In this document: piece after piece, positions 22,226-33,663 of the stretch
Position numbering within the stretch: position 1 is the stretch's first letter
Layout of the letters: every line of letters begins with the position of its first letter
Assembly (NCBI RefSeq): GCF_030867095.1
Contig: NC_081832.1
Location: forward strand, 37,023,756-37,087,755
Origin: Alligator mississippiensis
Taxonomy: Eukaryota; Chordata; Crocodylia; Alligatoridae
Length of the DNA: 64,000 bases
Direction of reading: 5' to 3'
Notes under the pieces: generated by a model
What the model saw: the letters and a program-made list of their open reading frames with translations, nothing else
The model's database searches: none
What the model was told of the DNA's origin: nothing
Program-made: the position numbers and the translations under genes

Positions 22226-23002
22226 GGGACTGGGTCTTGTTATACACCTAGGGAGGAAAAATGTCCAGCATACCTACTGCCTAGGAAATGACCTGCTTGG
22301 TGGCACAGAAGTGGAAAGGGATCTTGGAGTCCTAGTGGACTCCAAGATGAACATGAGTCGTCAGTGTGACAAAGTCATCAGAAAAGCTAATGGCACTTTA
22401 TCATGCATCAGCAGATGCATGACGAACAGAACCAAGGAGGTGATACTTCCCCTCTATCGGGCGCTGGTCAGACTGCAGTTGGAATACTGCGTGCAATTTT
22501 GGGCACCGCACTTCAAGAGGGATGTGGATAACCTGGAGAGAGTCCAGAGAAGGGCAACTCGTATGGTTAAGGGCTTGCAGGCCAAGCCCTATGAGACTAG
22601 AGCACCTGGACCTCTTCAGCCTCCGCAAGAGAAGGTTGAGAGGCAACCTTGTGGCTGCCTATAAGTTCATCATGGGGGCACAGAAGGGAATTGGTGAGGC
22701 TTTACTCACCAAGGCACCCCTGGGGGTTACAAGAAATAATGGCCATAAGCTAGCAGAGAGCAGATTTAGACTGGTCATTAGGAAGAACTTCTTCACAGTT
22801 AGAGTGGCCAAGGTCTGGAATGGGCTCCCAAGGGAGGTGGTGCTCTCCCCTACCCTGGGGGTCTTCAAGAGGAGGTTAGATAGGCATCTAGCTGGGGTCA
22901 TCTAAACCCAGCACTTTTTCCTGCTTATGCAGGGGGTCAGACTCGATGATCTATTGAGGTCCCTTCCGACCCTAACATCTATGAATCTATGAATCTATGA
23001 AA
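22226..23002 (+). mobile_element. CR1 LINE 3' part
   Basis: Reads TEVERDLGVLVDSKMNMSRQ, SCISRCMTNRTKEVILPLYR and [20 protein letters not shown], the thumb and C-terminal region of CR1 ORF2, then ...VVLSPTLGVFKRRLDRHLAG. It ends in CATCTATGAATCTATGAATC at about 23002. The ORFs 22068-22664 and 22522-22905 are pieces of this one frame separated by a frameshift near 22600. Confidence 0.85.
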
Positions 23003-23039
23003 ATCTCTGCCCCTAGTTCTTGGCTTGTATGTTCACAGG

Positions 23040-24870
23040 GCCAGTGGCTTTTCATCCTCACTCTTCTGCAAGAAGTCCACATTACAGTGCCATCATCCCA
23101 GGCATTAGTCTACAGAAAAATCATAACCCTGTAGCCCTAAACTCCATCATAATAACCAGGGGTTATCAAACTTGACTTTTCTTAGCCACTTAAGTGGTGT
23201 GTGGTTTGCTATTACTGTAAACTTCTGCCCCATCAAATAATAGTGAAAGCTATTATTTCAGGGCCAAACATTCCTTTTCTATGGTGGCACACCCCTACTC
23301 CTGGGGTGGCAGCTTTCTGCTAATATATGTCACTAGGTATTCTCCATCATCCTGCAGATGGGAGACTACTGCTCCTAGGGCAGGGGTGGGCAAAATACAG
23401 CCTGCAGGCCGGATACGGCCTGCGAGGCCATTCTATCCGGCCTGTGGGGCCCCTAAAAATTTTAGAAAATTAATATTGATCTGTCCTTGGTTCTTGTAAA
23501 AAATGACAGGAACCAGGGGCAGTAGGACCCAGGGGAAGCCTGGAGGGCTCCTGCAACAGCAGGGCCAGCCTGGCCCCACCCCCTCCTCCCCCAGCCAGAA
23601 GCCCCAGCAAGGGTTTCTAGCCTGGGACCATGTGACTGAACCTCAGGTAAGGGGGGAGGGGGGGAGGAGCCCAGGCAAGGCAGGGGCAGGGGGGAAATGC
23701 TGAGCCCGGGGAAAAGTGGCCCCTCTCCCACCCCATGTCTGAAGCTCCCTGCTACAGCCACTCACAGCCCATGCGAGGCTGTCCTGAGCAGGCACAGGCA
23801 GCCGCAGGTGGGCTGCGAGCAGCTGTAGCATGGGGTGCTGGCCACGCAGCAGGTGAAGGGCTGCTTTTCCCATGCTCAGCACCAACTTGTAACCCACCCC
23901 ACTGCCAGCCTGAGCCCCACACTGGCTTTGGGCTCACCTGTCAGGGCTGCACCGCGGTGGCAGCAGCTGCGGCCCTCCGCTAGCTGCTCTGTGCAGTGTT
24001 TGCTGCTGATGACCACCCGGAGCTTTTGCGCTGGGTAGCACAGAGGTGGTGGTGGCAAACACTACCTGGAGCAGCAAGCTGGGGGGCCACAGCTGCTGCA
24101 GCAGCAGAGCAGCCCCGACGGGAGATCCCAGAGCTGGCACGGGGCTCAGGCTGGCAGTGGGGGCAGGTTACAAGCTGGTGCTGAGCATGGGGAAAAGTGG
24201 CCTCTTGCCCACCCTGTGGCCAGCGCCCTGTGCTGCAGCCACTCAGAGCCCACATGGGGCTGCCTGTGCCTGCTCAGGACATCCCCGTGTTGGCTGCTAG
24301 TGGCTGCATCAGGAAGCACTGGCCATGGGGTGGACAAGGGGCCACTTTTTCCTGCGCTCAGCACCAGCTCCTTCCCTGCTGGTGAGCATGGGGTCGTGGC
24401 TGCGTGCTGCCCCTGCGTGCTGTACCACGGGGCTGAGTGCACTGGGAGTGAGCGGGCACAAGAGTGTGGGGCCCACACCAGTGTCCTGGGGCCAATGCCA
24501 GCAGGGCCCAGAGCAGGGTGGAAGGGGTGCAGGGTCCTGGTCAGCAGGGGCTCTATGGAGCTGGGCCAGATCCCCCTTCTCCCTGCTGGTGCAGCCCAAC
24601 CTGGCTCCACATGTCCCTGCCAGCCTGTGCCGCACTCTGGGCCCCACCGGTGCTGGCCCTGGGACATTGGTCCCAAGACAGTGGGACATTGGTCTCAAGA
24701 TGGTGACTAGGGGGCAGGGCACCTGTCAAGGGGCAGGGCTACCCATGCAGCCCTCGACAACTTGCCAAAACTGGGTAAGTGGCCCTCTGCCCAAAATAAT
24801 TGCCCACCCCTGCCCTAGGGCTACATCCAATACATCAACTTGAGTCACTGCCAACAAATGACTCAGCTTG
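23040..24870 (-). pseudogene. Ty3/gypsy RNase H, split by a hAT element
   Basis: On the minus strand the sequence either side of a hAT insertion joins into one RNase H. The part at about 24870-24821 leads into VALGAVVSHLQDDGEYLVTY (23372 downward), then a GCATIEKECLALK block near 23265. In another frame come LMGQKFTVIANHTPLKWL (23230-23180) and a WSLGLQGYDFSVD tail near 23115. These are standard gypsy RNase H blocks. Stops and a frameshift mark it as dead. No LTR or integrase is visible next to it. Confidence 0.7.
23381..24812. mobile_element. Non-autonomous hAT element with internal inverted units
   Basis: Ends are CAGGGGTGGGCAAAATA (23381) and TAATTGCCCACCCCTG (to 24812), a 13-bp terminal inverted repeat CAGGGGTGGGCAA typical of hAT elements. 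They are flanked by the 8-bp duplication TCCTAGGG/CCCTAGGG (7 of 8 match). The interior holds related units in alternating orientation, including a palindrome centred near 24030 whose arms run roughly from 23860 and to 24210. It carries no transposase. Many overlapping ORFs on both strands (up to 176 aa) are by-products of the GC-rich repeats. Confidence 0.85.
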
Positions 24871-24910
24871 AGTCCCTGCAAGCAAAGACTTGACTCAAGT
24901 CATTGATCTA

Positions 24911-26156
24911 GGTTACCATACATCCAGGTTTTCCTTGATGTGTCCTCTTTTTGGGTTCTCCCATCTCAGTCTGGGGTATTTTTAAAATATCAGCAAATGT
25001 CCAGGATTTTGCCCTGCCTCTGCTTTCCTACCCTCCCCATGAGTGCCAGCAGCAGGTGAAATGCTTGCTTTTACTACCTGGCTCATACAATGGCTGTTCG
25101 CCCAGCCTGCCCCCAGCCCCTTCCCCTTCCTCCCAGATGTGGGGAGTGGGGCATCTCCCACCCCTTTGTGCTAGCCCCGTGCAGGGGAGGTGGGGTGCAG
25201 GGAGTGGACATGATGATGGGGCCCTGCTGTGACAGATGAGGTCAGCAACCGCCTACTGGGGCATGGTTGTGATGACTGCCTGGGCTTCTCTGCTTCCTCC
25301 TCTTCCACTCAGGATTGCTGCCATAGTGGCAGAGAAGGAGACAGGTGCTGCAGCTCTTGGCCTGAGCTGTGGCTCACACACTCAGCCAGGACCCTGTGTA
25401 TGTTGGTACCCATATGCATGCCGGGCTGCAGAGGGGAAAGGAGGGGGATGCACTAGGAAACTTTGAGGCTCATGCCCAGCAGCACAGGGCCCTGGGCAGG
25501 GCAGGGGATGGGGGCGCTGGGGGAGCCCCGGGTGCCTGATCCAGCAGTTGCAGTTCTGGGAGCCGCCACACTGTCCCATCCGCGCCTCAGCTCCACAGGG
25601 GGCTGGAGCCACAAAGCAAGTGATCAGGCTGGGGGAGGGGGCAGGGTCTCCCTGGGCTGTAGGGGGTGCTGTGGTATGCTGGTGCCTGTGGGGGCAGTGC
25701 AGACACGGCACCTCAGCACCTGGGCATGCTGAACAGGATGAGGAGGGCAGGGGCACGCTCTGCTCCCACCTCGGCTTTCCTTCCCTCCCCCCCCTTACTC
25801 CAGCCCTCTTGCCAGAGCCATTTTTATTTCCTTTTTGGAACTTGCCCAAGACTGGGCCCATGTCATGCTGCTTCCCCCTGCAGTCTCCACCCCAAGCTGC
25901 CTTCCTTCTCCACCCTCCTGCCCAGGAGACAGGGTTGGAAGGTGTCCAGGCCACTGATTCTCCATCAGGTGCAGCAGCAGGACCATGGGGTGCCTTGAGA
26001 GCCTTTCACGGTTGCCCTGAGGCTTTAGCTCTGTTGGGGGTGCAAACATGATTGACAAGATGCAGGGGATATCACTGACCCCCACAACCATATATGCCCC
26101 TTCCTCCTCCCCGACAACACAGGTATTCTCTTTTTTGGAATTGGAAATATGGTAAC
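24911..26156. mobile_element. Non-autonomous element with GTTACCATA ends
   Basis: Left end TAGGTTACCATACATCCAGG and right end AAATATGGTAACTA are inverted copies (GTTACCATA). TA lies outside both, which would fit a TA target as in Tc1/mariner-like elements. It interrupts the hAT subterminal motif block. The interior is GC-rich with no domain. ORFs up to 190 aa (25382-25954, minus) show no recognisable motif. Confidence 0.55.
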
Positions 26157-26398
26157 TACATTTGATTAAAAGGTGCGAGTCAACTCAAGTCCTGACAAAA
26201 ACTGTCCACTTAACTTGAGTTGTTTTTTTTTTTTCATTGCTTTCGTTTGTTTCCATTTCATGCTTCAATAACAAATGCAGTCATGCTGCTGTTTTGTGGT
26301 CATTATGAGCATTGCTAATCAGGCATAGTCGCATACCGCAACAAAATTGGAAGGTGGAAAATTTGTACAGTGGGATTTTTTATGAGTATGCACAAGAC

Positions 26399-28114
26399 TG
26401 TTACAGGGGGTCATCCCCAGGGCCAGTCACAGTATCAAACTGCCTACCTGTCTAAGGCAGTCCGCCCACCTGCTTCGCCTGCCACAACTCTGTTGTAATA
26501 AAATCAGTAGCCGTTTGTAAGGCTGGCATGTCGTGCCCTAATGCCAAAGGTGTTATACATGGCTCTGACCTTCCCTTTACCATATCCCATGCCTTGCAGA
26601 TGGCATCCAAAGTACTCCCAACTCCCCCGGCCCCATTGCTGGGCTGCACTAGGCCACTGGCCCAAACTCTGCCTCTGGCATCCGGAGACTTACCTGAGCC
26701 ACATGCCCCCTCACTGGGACCTCAACTCACACTCTGGGCACTATGCCTCTCAACAGGCTTCTAGCACCTCACACTCTACCCCTCACTGGGGTCACTACTG
26801 TGCCTCCTTGCTGGGGCTACAGGGCCTTACTCCCCTTAAGCCTCAGGCGTTTGCCAACATGCCTGGACCTCACTCTCAGCCTACAGCCCACTCAGGCCCC
26901 AGGTGTCTGTTGATGTGCCTGGACCCTGCCTCAGGCCCCACTCAATGGGCCTGGGTCCCTGCGCATTTCTGTCAGGGTGTGCTCCCCTAGCCTTTCCCTT
27001 CCACAGGGTACCCACAAGGCTGAGGCTTTCTGGTGCTCCTTACTTGCCCTTCACTAGGGAGGCACAGGTGTGGCATTTCCTGGAAGCTGCCCTGCCACAA
27101 GCAGCCCCACCACACCATCCAACTCCAGCAGGGTGTAGTTTTAGGTCCTTCCCCAGGACCAATGCAGGCCTCCCTGCCATGGTTTTTCTTCACTGGGCTC
27201 CTATATGTTGTACTTGAGCTGTTCTCTCTCCTGGGTCCTCTATTACAGCTTCCATCTGCTGGCTTCCTCTTATCTGGCCCACCTCTCTCTGACCCCTTTA
27301 ACAGATGCCTCCCATCCAGAAGCTGTGCTTCAGCCTCCTTCATTACAGCCTGCCATCCCACTGAGCCTGTCCTCCCTTTGGCAGTGATGACCCCCACTGA
27401 AGGGACCATTAGCCTCTTTAGGCTCTGGCCCCACTTCCAGGCCAGTTGGGGTGCCAGCTGGTGCTCCACAGCCCTGGCCTGCCCCTCGCAGTGGGCTTAA
27501 TTGCCCTTTGGCCTTTCAGTTCTGGCTCCCTTGCTTTGACCAGTTGAGATTCTCTGGCATCAGTGCAGCAACAGCTGACCCTCTTATTCCACAGGGGTCC
27601 CTTTCTGGGCCCCACCATAAACAGCCATCTCTTACTGGGCTTGCCTAGAGCCCCAGAGGTCTTGTGTGAGGCAGCCCTTCACTCAGCCAGGCTCACCTGT
27701 GCCCCTGGCCTCATCCCTGACAGTTCTAATCAGGGGCTTGCCTAGCCCCTGTGTAGGCCCACAAGCTATAAGCCCCTTCTTAGGCTGGGCCTTGCTCTCC
27801 CTAGGCCCAAAGCCTTCTCCCTGGGTCTTGGGACCCCGCTGGCCCCTAGGAACCTCTTCCATTCCCATAGTTCCTACCCTTAACCTCCAGATGTACCTGG
27901 GAGCAGCAGCTCTCAGGCTAGTGATGTTGCCTGGAGCAATTCCCAGCTTTGCCTCTCCGGGCCCGCTTTTCTGCTGAGGCTTCGCTACCCAGCTCCAATC
28001 AGGCAGCCTGTTGGCTGTCATGTGACTGCCTGATTGGCTCTGCAGTCACCTGTAGGCTGCCTCACAGCCTGCTTAGGCCCTTAAAGTAACAGGCACCAAA
28101 GGTGCGCTGCCACA
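26399..28114 (-). repeat. Possible solo LTR inside the hAT element
   Basis: Starts TGTTACAGGGGG and ends GGTGCGCTGCCACA, so both strands have TG...CA ends. In the minus direction it starts TGTGGCAGCGCACCTTTGGT and goes on to TTACTTTAAGGG, reminiscent of the GTTTGCGCCTGCCACTTTAA block near 50505 in the Gmr1-like LTR. No clear target duplication or poly(A) signal was found. The long stretch is GC-rich and ORFs inside it (149-160 aa) lack domains. hAT sequence resumes directly after it. Confidence 0.4.
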
Positions 28115-28162
28115 GAAAGCATGGGAAAAAAAGCAAAGCAACTTTAATCAAAGAGCAGCATC

Positions 28163-28335
28163 ATGGAAAACATTTCTAAAGGATATCCTGCAGTAGTGGA
28201 GTTCACTTTTAAAAACTACGCTGTAGACAAAGAGAGAAACAAGTAGTCTGCATCCTGCCAGCACTGTAAATCAAAAATAAATCTGAGTATATCATCTCAT
28301 TTCTCTCTACATTTGAAGACCAAGCACCCTGAACA
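28163..28335 (+). pseudogene. hAT transposase exon 1, BED zinc finger
   Basis: Starts at ATG 28163 (MENISKGYPAVVEFTF). A BED-type finger follows: CQHCKSKIN gives the two cysteines and HLKTKHPE the two histidines. The exon ends at a donor CA/GTAAGT, and the split codon is completed correctly by exon 2 at 29687. An in-frame TAG at codon 28, just before the finger, disables it. BED fingers bind the transposon ends. Confidence 0.7.
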
Positions 28336-28477
28336 GTAAGTCACTCTAATTTATGATAATTGTTGTGTAGCTAATGGTGATACTAACAATCTGTCAGGAA
28401 TACCAGAAGATCTGTAATTTTTATGGATCTTTAGTGTAACTGGAAGCTATTTTAACAGTATAGGCCATGAACAACTT

Positions 28478-28826
28478 GTGCCTCCAGTGGTTGGGTGGAC
28501 ATGGCGGCAGCGGGAGTGCGGCGGTGGCAGGAATGTGGCAGTGGTAAGCGGGGGAGCTCCCTCAGATGCCACCAGCGCTGTCGGTGGCACAGGGTGGGGG
28601 GTGGCGAGCGCTGACCAAGGGTCAGTGACCACCCACAGCCGCTGGTGGTGATGGCGGCGACCAGCAGGGATCACGGACCGCCCACAGACACTACCGTTGG
28701 TGTTGGTGGCAGGGTGGCAAGCAACGACTGCCCACAGGCATTGCTGACAGTGTCAGTGGCGCTTTTTTGTAGGGGGTGCACCACCACACTCAGGGGTGAG
28801 TGTTGCCCTACGTGTTGCCCCTGGTA
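28478..28826 (+). repeat. GC-rich dispersed repeat, copy 1
   Basis: Shares blocks, in reverse complement, with 55075-55400: GGGGGAGCTCCCTCAG (about 28551) against CTGAGGGAGCTCC (about 55347), and GTGCACCACCACACTCAGG (about 28776) against CCCCCTGAGTGTGGCGG (about 55131). It lies in intron 1 of the hAT gene. ORFs over it are chance. Confidence 0.55.
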
Positions 28827-29686
28827 TAGGCTCCCTGCCTAACAAGATTAACAAACTTGTAATACCACCCTGTGTTGAAATTGGGAAATGATTTTATTTA
28901 AGCGTGTTACGCTCAAATTCTGAATTTGGTAAATCACGGAAAATAATAATTTAAATTATGCATGCATTTAAATTATATATAGTACGTTAGATTTACTTTA
29001 CAAAAACTATTGGAAGTGAACCACATACAATTATACATGAATTTTATGGTGTCAAAGGGACACAGTGTTGACTTGTTCATGAAATATTTCCTCTTACTGT
29101 TTAATAGCACCTGCTTAAGTTACTGATATTGTATGATTAGCATATTCAGAATAAAGTATAAGTGCCACTTGATTTTTTTATGTGATGAATAGATTTAAAG
29201 CAATACTGCAAAAATATGTATGGCTTCAGAGTTGGTACTTGCGTTTTATTAGCACAGAAATAAAGGTCATGAATGGATGTAGGCCTGTACTGCAAAATGG
29301 AAATGAATAGGGAAATTTAAACCAGTGAAAGCTTAATGCTTATTGTTTTTTTTAATTATTTTAAGAATATTGTAGTTAAATTTACTTAAGTTTATTTTCC
29401 CTACTAAATCCAATTCAGAGGATTTTTTTTTTTTTGCAGATTTAGCCTTTTTAATAATAAAAAATGAAATTGTAAAAAATATCCTAAAATACAAAATGAT
29501 AAAACATATTTCATAGGGCCTTACAAACTATACAAAATGTGCAAGTTTTGGTTAACTTTAACAATATAATAATCTGGCATAACTGAAACTTTATCATTTG
29601 AATAATAGCCTTCATTTGTTAGAAGCTTAGGATGTTAGATCAATAAACAAATAACTGAATTTCTTCTATTCTGCTTGCCTTTTTAG

Positions 29687-30498
29687 ATTTCAGCATTACA
29701 AAACAAGAGCTGTCTCATTTGAAGCTGAACAGGCCACAATAGCCACCTTCCTGTGTTCGCCCAAGCCAGGTAGAGGTAAATCTGATAGCTACTATTAATC
29801 ATGAAGTGCACAGACCCAGGCCATTCATGAGTCAATGATGATGGACCTGATTGTGGGTAAGAACTTGCCATTAAGAATAGTGGAGTCACAAGGATTTCTG
29901 AACTTTATGAAGACAGTTGATCCTCGGTACAAGCCTTCGTACAGGCAGACCATGAAAAAGAAGATCACCCACAAGACAAACAACCTGAAGCATGAAATAA
30001 CTGAGAAACTTGCAAAATGTGAGGCTGTTAACACTACAGTGGATTTATGGACAGATAGAACAATGTGCTCTTTCATTGGTGTAACGGCACATAACATGGA
30101 AGATGACGGTGAGGGAATTAAATTGGCAACACACTCTGGCTTGTGAACGCTTTATGGGTAGGCACATGGGTGACAGTATTGCATAAGCATTTGACAAAAT
30201 ACTTGAGGACTGTATAATCAAGAACAAACTTGATTTTGTCATCATTGACAATGCTTCAAATATCAAGAAAGCATTCACAACAACTTTCCAGAGGCTGATG
30301 AGGACACTGCAGAACTGGCAGAAGATGAGGTTGAATCATCCACTGATCTTGATGATAACATTCTTTGGGAGCCACTAGATTATGTGGACCGGCATGAGTT
30401 TGACTTCATGTTCCTCAACACAGTATGGGTATGTCATTTGTCATGTTTCGCCCATACTCTTTAGCTGTGTGACGGTAATGGGTTCAAACAGTATAAAG
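29687..30498 (+). pseudogene. hAT transposase exon 2, N-terminal and first catalytic part
   Basis: Acceptor TTTTTAG at 29686, donor AAAG/GTAAG at 30498. The reading continues in phase from exon 1 (FQHYKTRAVSFEAEQATIAT), stops at about 29796, and goes on in another frame with RYKPSYRQTMKKKI and VNTTVDLWTDRTMCSFIGVT. The latter is the TDxWT-like block of hAT transposases and carries the first catalytic Asp. A block with DFVIIDNASNIKKAF near 30240 holds the second Asp region. Several stops and frame changes (30144, 30300) mark decay. Confidence 0.75.
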
Positions 30499-30832
30499 GT
30501 AAGAAAAAATGCCTGGTTCTAAGTTAAAACTTTGAACTGATAATTTCAGAGTAAACGCTGGCAGAAGCAAATGCAGTTTTGCAAAATAACAAACCATAAA
30601 AGCTGTTAAAGAGGTCAGTGATCAACCACGAAAAACATCTTGAGAGCAGTTGGTCAGTGACAACAGCTTAACAAAAAGCAAAATAAAATATTACATTTTT
30701 ATCATGGTAATCTGTTTAGCTTTAAACAGTAGCTTATTTGTTGCATACCAATAAGAATGTTGGTTTTAGAAAGAACTTTTTTTTCATTTAAACCACTTCA
30801 TACAGATCATCCAGTGCAATTGAAGAATTTTA

Positions 30833-30935
30833 TTTAATTGTGTTTATGACTGTCAAGGTGTTCCCAAGCATAGGGGATTTTCAAAATTGTAAATAGATGT
30901 CAGTTTCTGTTTTAAATGGTAATAGTTTGATTGAA
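30833..30935 (+). repeat. 104-bp inverted duplication, copy 1 (hAT intron 2)
   Basis: From TTTAATTGTGTTTATGACTG to GTAATAGTTTGATTGAA. It matches the reverse complement of 33001-33104 except for one indel and about two substitutions. It lies 25 bp before the exon 3 acceptor. Confidence 0.9.
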
Positions 30936-30960
30936 ACTAATGTAATTTGTTTCAAATTAG

Positions 30961-31584
30961 GTGTCACACCTGCTATATCCAAGATTTTCCATATGACAGT
31001 GCTTCTCCACTCCAGTACCATCTTCAAAGATTTGAGACGACCTTTAGGGAAGACAAATGTATTCCATCCCCCAGTGCCACCTGATGGAACTCTGTTTTAT
31101 GCCAAACTCTGTCCGTCATATTATTGGATCATCAACAGCTCTCTGACACATGCAAAGAAGCAGGCTATGTAGAAATTGTCCTGTCAGTATGTGAATGGGC
31201 ACAGGTGAAAGAACTTTGTTGAGATGCTGTAGCCATTTGCTGAAGCAGCAAACCTCACCCAAGGTGAGGAAGTACCAATGATAAATTCAGTGATTCCCAC
31301 TGTTCTTGCCCTCAGTTCACATTTAGAGAATTGTGTCAAAAGGGCTAAGTACCTGAAGCCACTCATTAGTGAGCTTAAATCATCTCTCCATAAGCATTAT
31401 TTGGGGATTTTCACAAGTGTTGGTATGACTGAGGAAGGAATGCCTGAATTCAACAACATCCATGCATTCGGGGAGTTGGTATATGCTGTGGCAACAGTAC
31501 TGGATCCTGCCTTCACTTTCCAGTGGCTTGCTGATATGAATGCTGAGGAAGAAAAGAAAGAGGTCATCCATGTTAAGGTGAAAG
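30961..31584 (+). pseudogene. hAT transposase exon 3
   Basis: Acceptor CAAATTAG at 30960, donor AAAG/GTAAGA at 31584. It encodes the middle of the transposase. A WNS-type block is readable near 31085-31130. The open stretch 31278-31625 then reads INSVIPTVLALSSHLENC, YLKPLISELKSSLHKHY and FGELVYAVATVLDPAFTFQW, the conserved region where RYxxxx/LDPRFK-like motifs lie in hAT proteins. Stops before 31278 show decay. Confidence 0.7.
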
Positions 31585-33250
31585 GTAAGAATTTTGTATA
31601 CTTTTTCCCTTTAAATAATATGTAAGGGAACAATATTAACTTGTTGAACAGTTACAAATGTCCAACTCAGGATCCTTAAAATTCTAGTTTATTAGGCAGA
31701 TTGAAACACTGTAATCATAAACCTTGGGGCTGGTCCACACACACACATGCACACACATACGCACACACACAGTAGCAGGCTACAGAGTCAGGTATACCTA
31801 TCCTACAAGCGCTGGAGTCTGTCGTTGAGGCTTCTTTCAGTGTGGTGTTATCTTCCAGAAGGGGGTCGCCGGCTGGTCCTTCTGGCTGGACAGGTCTGGT
31901 CGAGTTGGAGATCAAGAGGGCGCCACTGAGGGTCACTTTTCACTGCCTTTTATCTGTTCCTGGCAGACTTTGGTGACTCCCCAGTTTTCTGGTTTGCCCA
32001 ATGCAGGGGTCATTGACCCTTGTGGGACTTCCCCCCCCCCCCCCCCACTTGGTGGCTACTGGACAGCATCTGTCAGCCCCAGGGGTCGTCCGCATGTATG
32101 TGCAGGTTTGGGAGTCCGTTGATGAATTTAGAATAGGGCTCTGGGAGTGGTCGATCTGGAGATATTCAGCCCAAAAGTTGGTCTCTGATGTTGATTAAGT
32201 CAGGCCAGGGCTTCTAGCCCTTGATCAGTGAGGTTTAGAGATTTCCTGGTTGTTACATTGTCTTCTATTGAGTTCAGCTTCCAGGTGATAATTGCTGCCT
32301 GCTTCCATGTTACATATTCAATCACAGATTCACTCACTCTTTCAGAGGCCAGCCTGATACAGGGAAGGACAGTTTGATTCCTGCCCTTGTTAACAATGTT
32401 ACAATGTATAACTTACTAAAACACATTTAGTTGCAAGTTGAAAGGTGAGGAGTATAAAATATAAGCTACAAATGCCATGGCACACAAATAGATAAAAATA
32501 CCAAACTACAAGGGGAGAAACAAAATGCACACATACAAATTTTAAAATACAATTCCTTATCTTAAAGTGAAAGAGAGAGGAAGGAAGAAAAGGTAGAAAA
32601 AGAGAAACATATCCAAAGAGGGGAGAGCAAATGCAGGCAAGAGGAAAAGGGGGCTTTCTGCTACATTAGAGGAAAAGGGGGCTTTCTGCTACAAACTATG
32701 CAGGATAACTTAAATTGTATGTTCTAGTGTATCAATTCCACTGACCCTTTGATATTCCTGGTTGATGTGGTAGAAATCTAGAAGAAATTTACTTTGAATG
32801 ATAACATGTTTGGAATAATTTAACCTATAACTGTAATCTAATTGAAGATGTCAGCTTCTTGACTCACCAATCCAAATTTTTAATTCTCTTTTCCCTCGCT
32901 GACACACTGCATGTATGTCAGTGTAATATTGTACTGTCCAAAATATTATTACTACCATTGACTTAGTAACAACTTTATCAAAGATAGCTTAAATTGATAG
33001 TTCAATCAATCTATTACCATTTAAAACAGAAACTGACATCTATTTACAATTCTGAAAATCCCCTATGCTTGGGAACACCTTTGACAGTCATAAACACAAT
33101 TAAATCAATAACTTGATTTATTAAAACACAATAATACAATTCCAATATGATATAAAATAGGCATGTACCATTAAGTCTTTGTTTTAACTGAAAATGCATA
33201 TTTTATCTTGTAAAAAACCCAGTTTTTTATGTTTGTTTTCATTTATGTAG
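31585..33250 (+). other. hAT intron 3 with inserted repeats
   Basis: Contains a (CA)n microsatellite (31737-31773), a 16-C run (32031-32046), a 25-bp direct duplication with 28-bp period (32641-32665 and 32669-32693, GAGGAAAAGGGGGCTTTCTG...), and the second copy of a 104-bp inverted duplication (33001-33104). About 31730-32700 differs in base content from the AT-rich flanks and is probably an insertion of unknown type. Confidence 0.5.
33001..33104 (-). repeat. 104-bp inverted duplication, copy 2 (hAT intron 3)
   Basis: Reverse-complement partner of 30833-30935, about 97 percent identical by eye. Starts TTCAATCAATCTATTACCAT on the + strand. Confidence 0.9.
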
Positions 33251-33663
33251 AACTAGTGGTGATGGAGGCTGAGTCTGTGGGTGGGAATATGTTTGCTTCA
33301 AGCAAAAGTGAAGAAGATGATGAGCCACCTTACAAGTAAACAAAGCCCTTCTTCACCTACAAGAAATGACATTCGAGTGGCGCTCTCAAAACAGCTGCCT
33401 TCCAGCTAGTGAGATTTTTGGAATTAGCCAAAGATACTGAAGATCCTTGCTTGAAGTTCTGGGCATCTAATAAAACAAAGATAGACATGCTTTATGCCCT
33501 TGTAAAGAAGGTTCTAGCAGTCCCAGCATCCAGTGCACCAGTGGAGCATGTTTTCAGTTGTGGGGGACTGTTGATGAGGCCACATCTCTTTCATCTTGGT
33601 GATAGATTATTGTTGGACTTGGTATTGCTTAAATGCAGCTATCAACCTCAGCCAGCAGTCTGA
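33251..33663 (+). pseudogene. hAT transposase exon 4, dimerisation domain
   Basis: Acceptor TTTATGTAG at 33250. After a stop near 33338 and a frame change, the open stretch 33409-33663 reads FLELAKDTEDPCLKFWASNK, VLAVPASSAPVEHVFSCGG and LLMRPHLFHLGDRLLLDLVL. This is the hAT C-terminal dimerisation domain with its SSAPVERVFS-like core. Natural stop TGA at 33661. AATAAA at about 33781 could be the poly(A) signal. Confidence 0.8.

Noticed and set aside
24146-24722. Overlapping 130-176-aa ORFs on both strands
   Set aside because: They lie in the inverted units of a non-autonomous hAT element and lack any domain.
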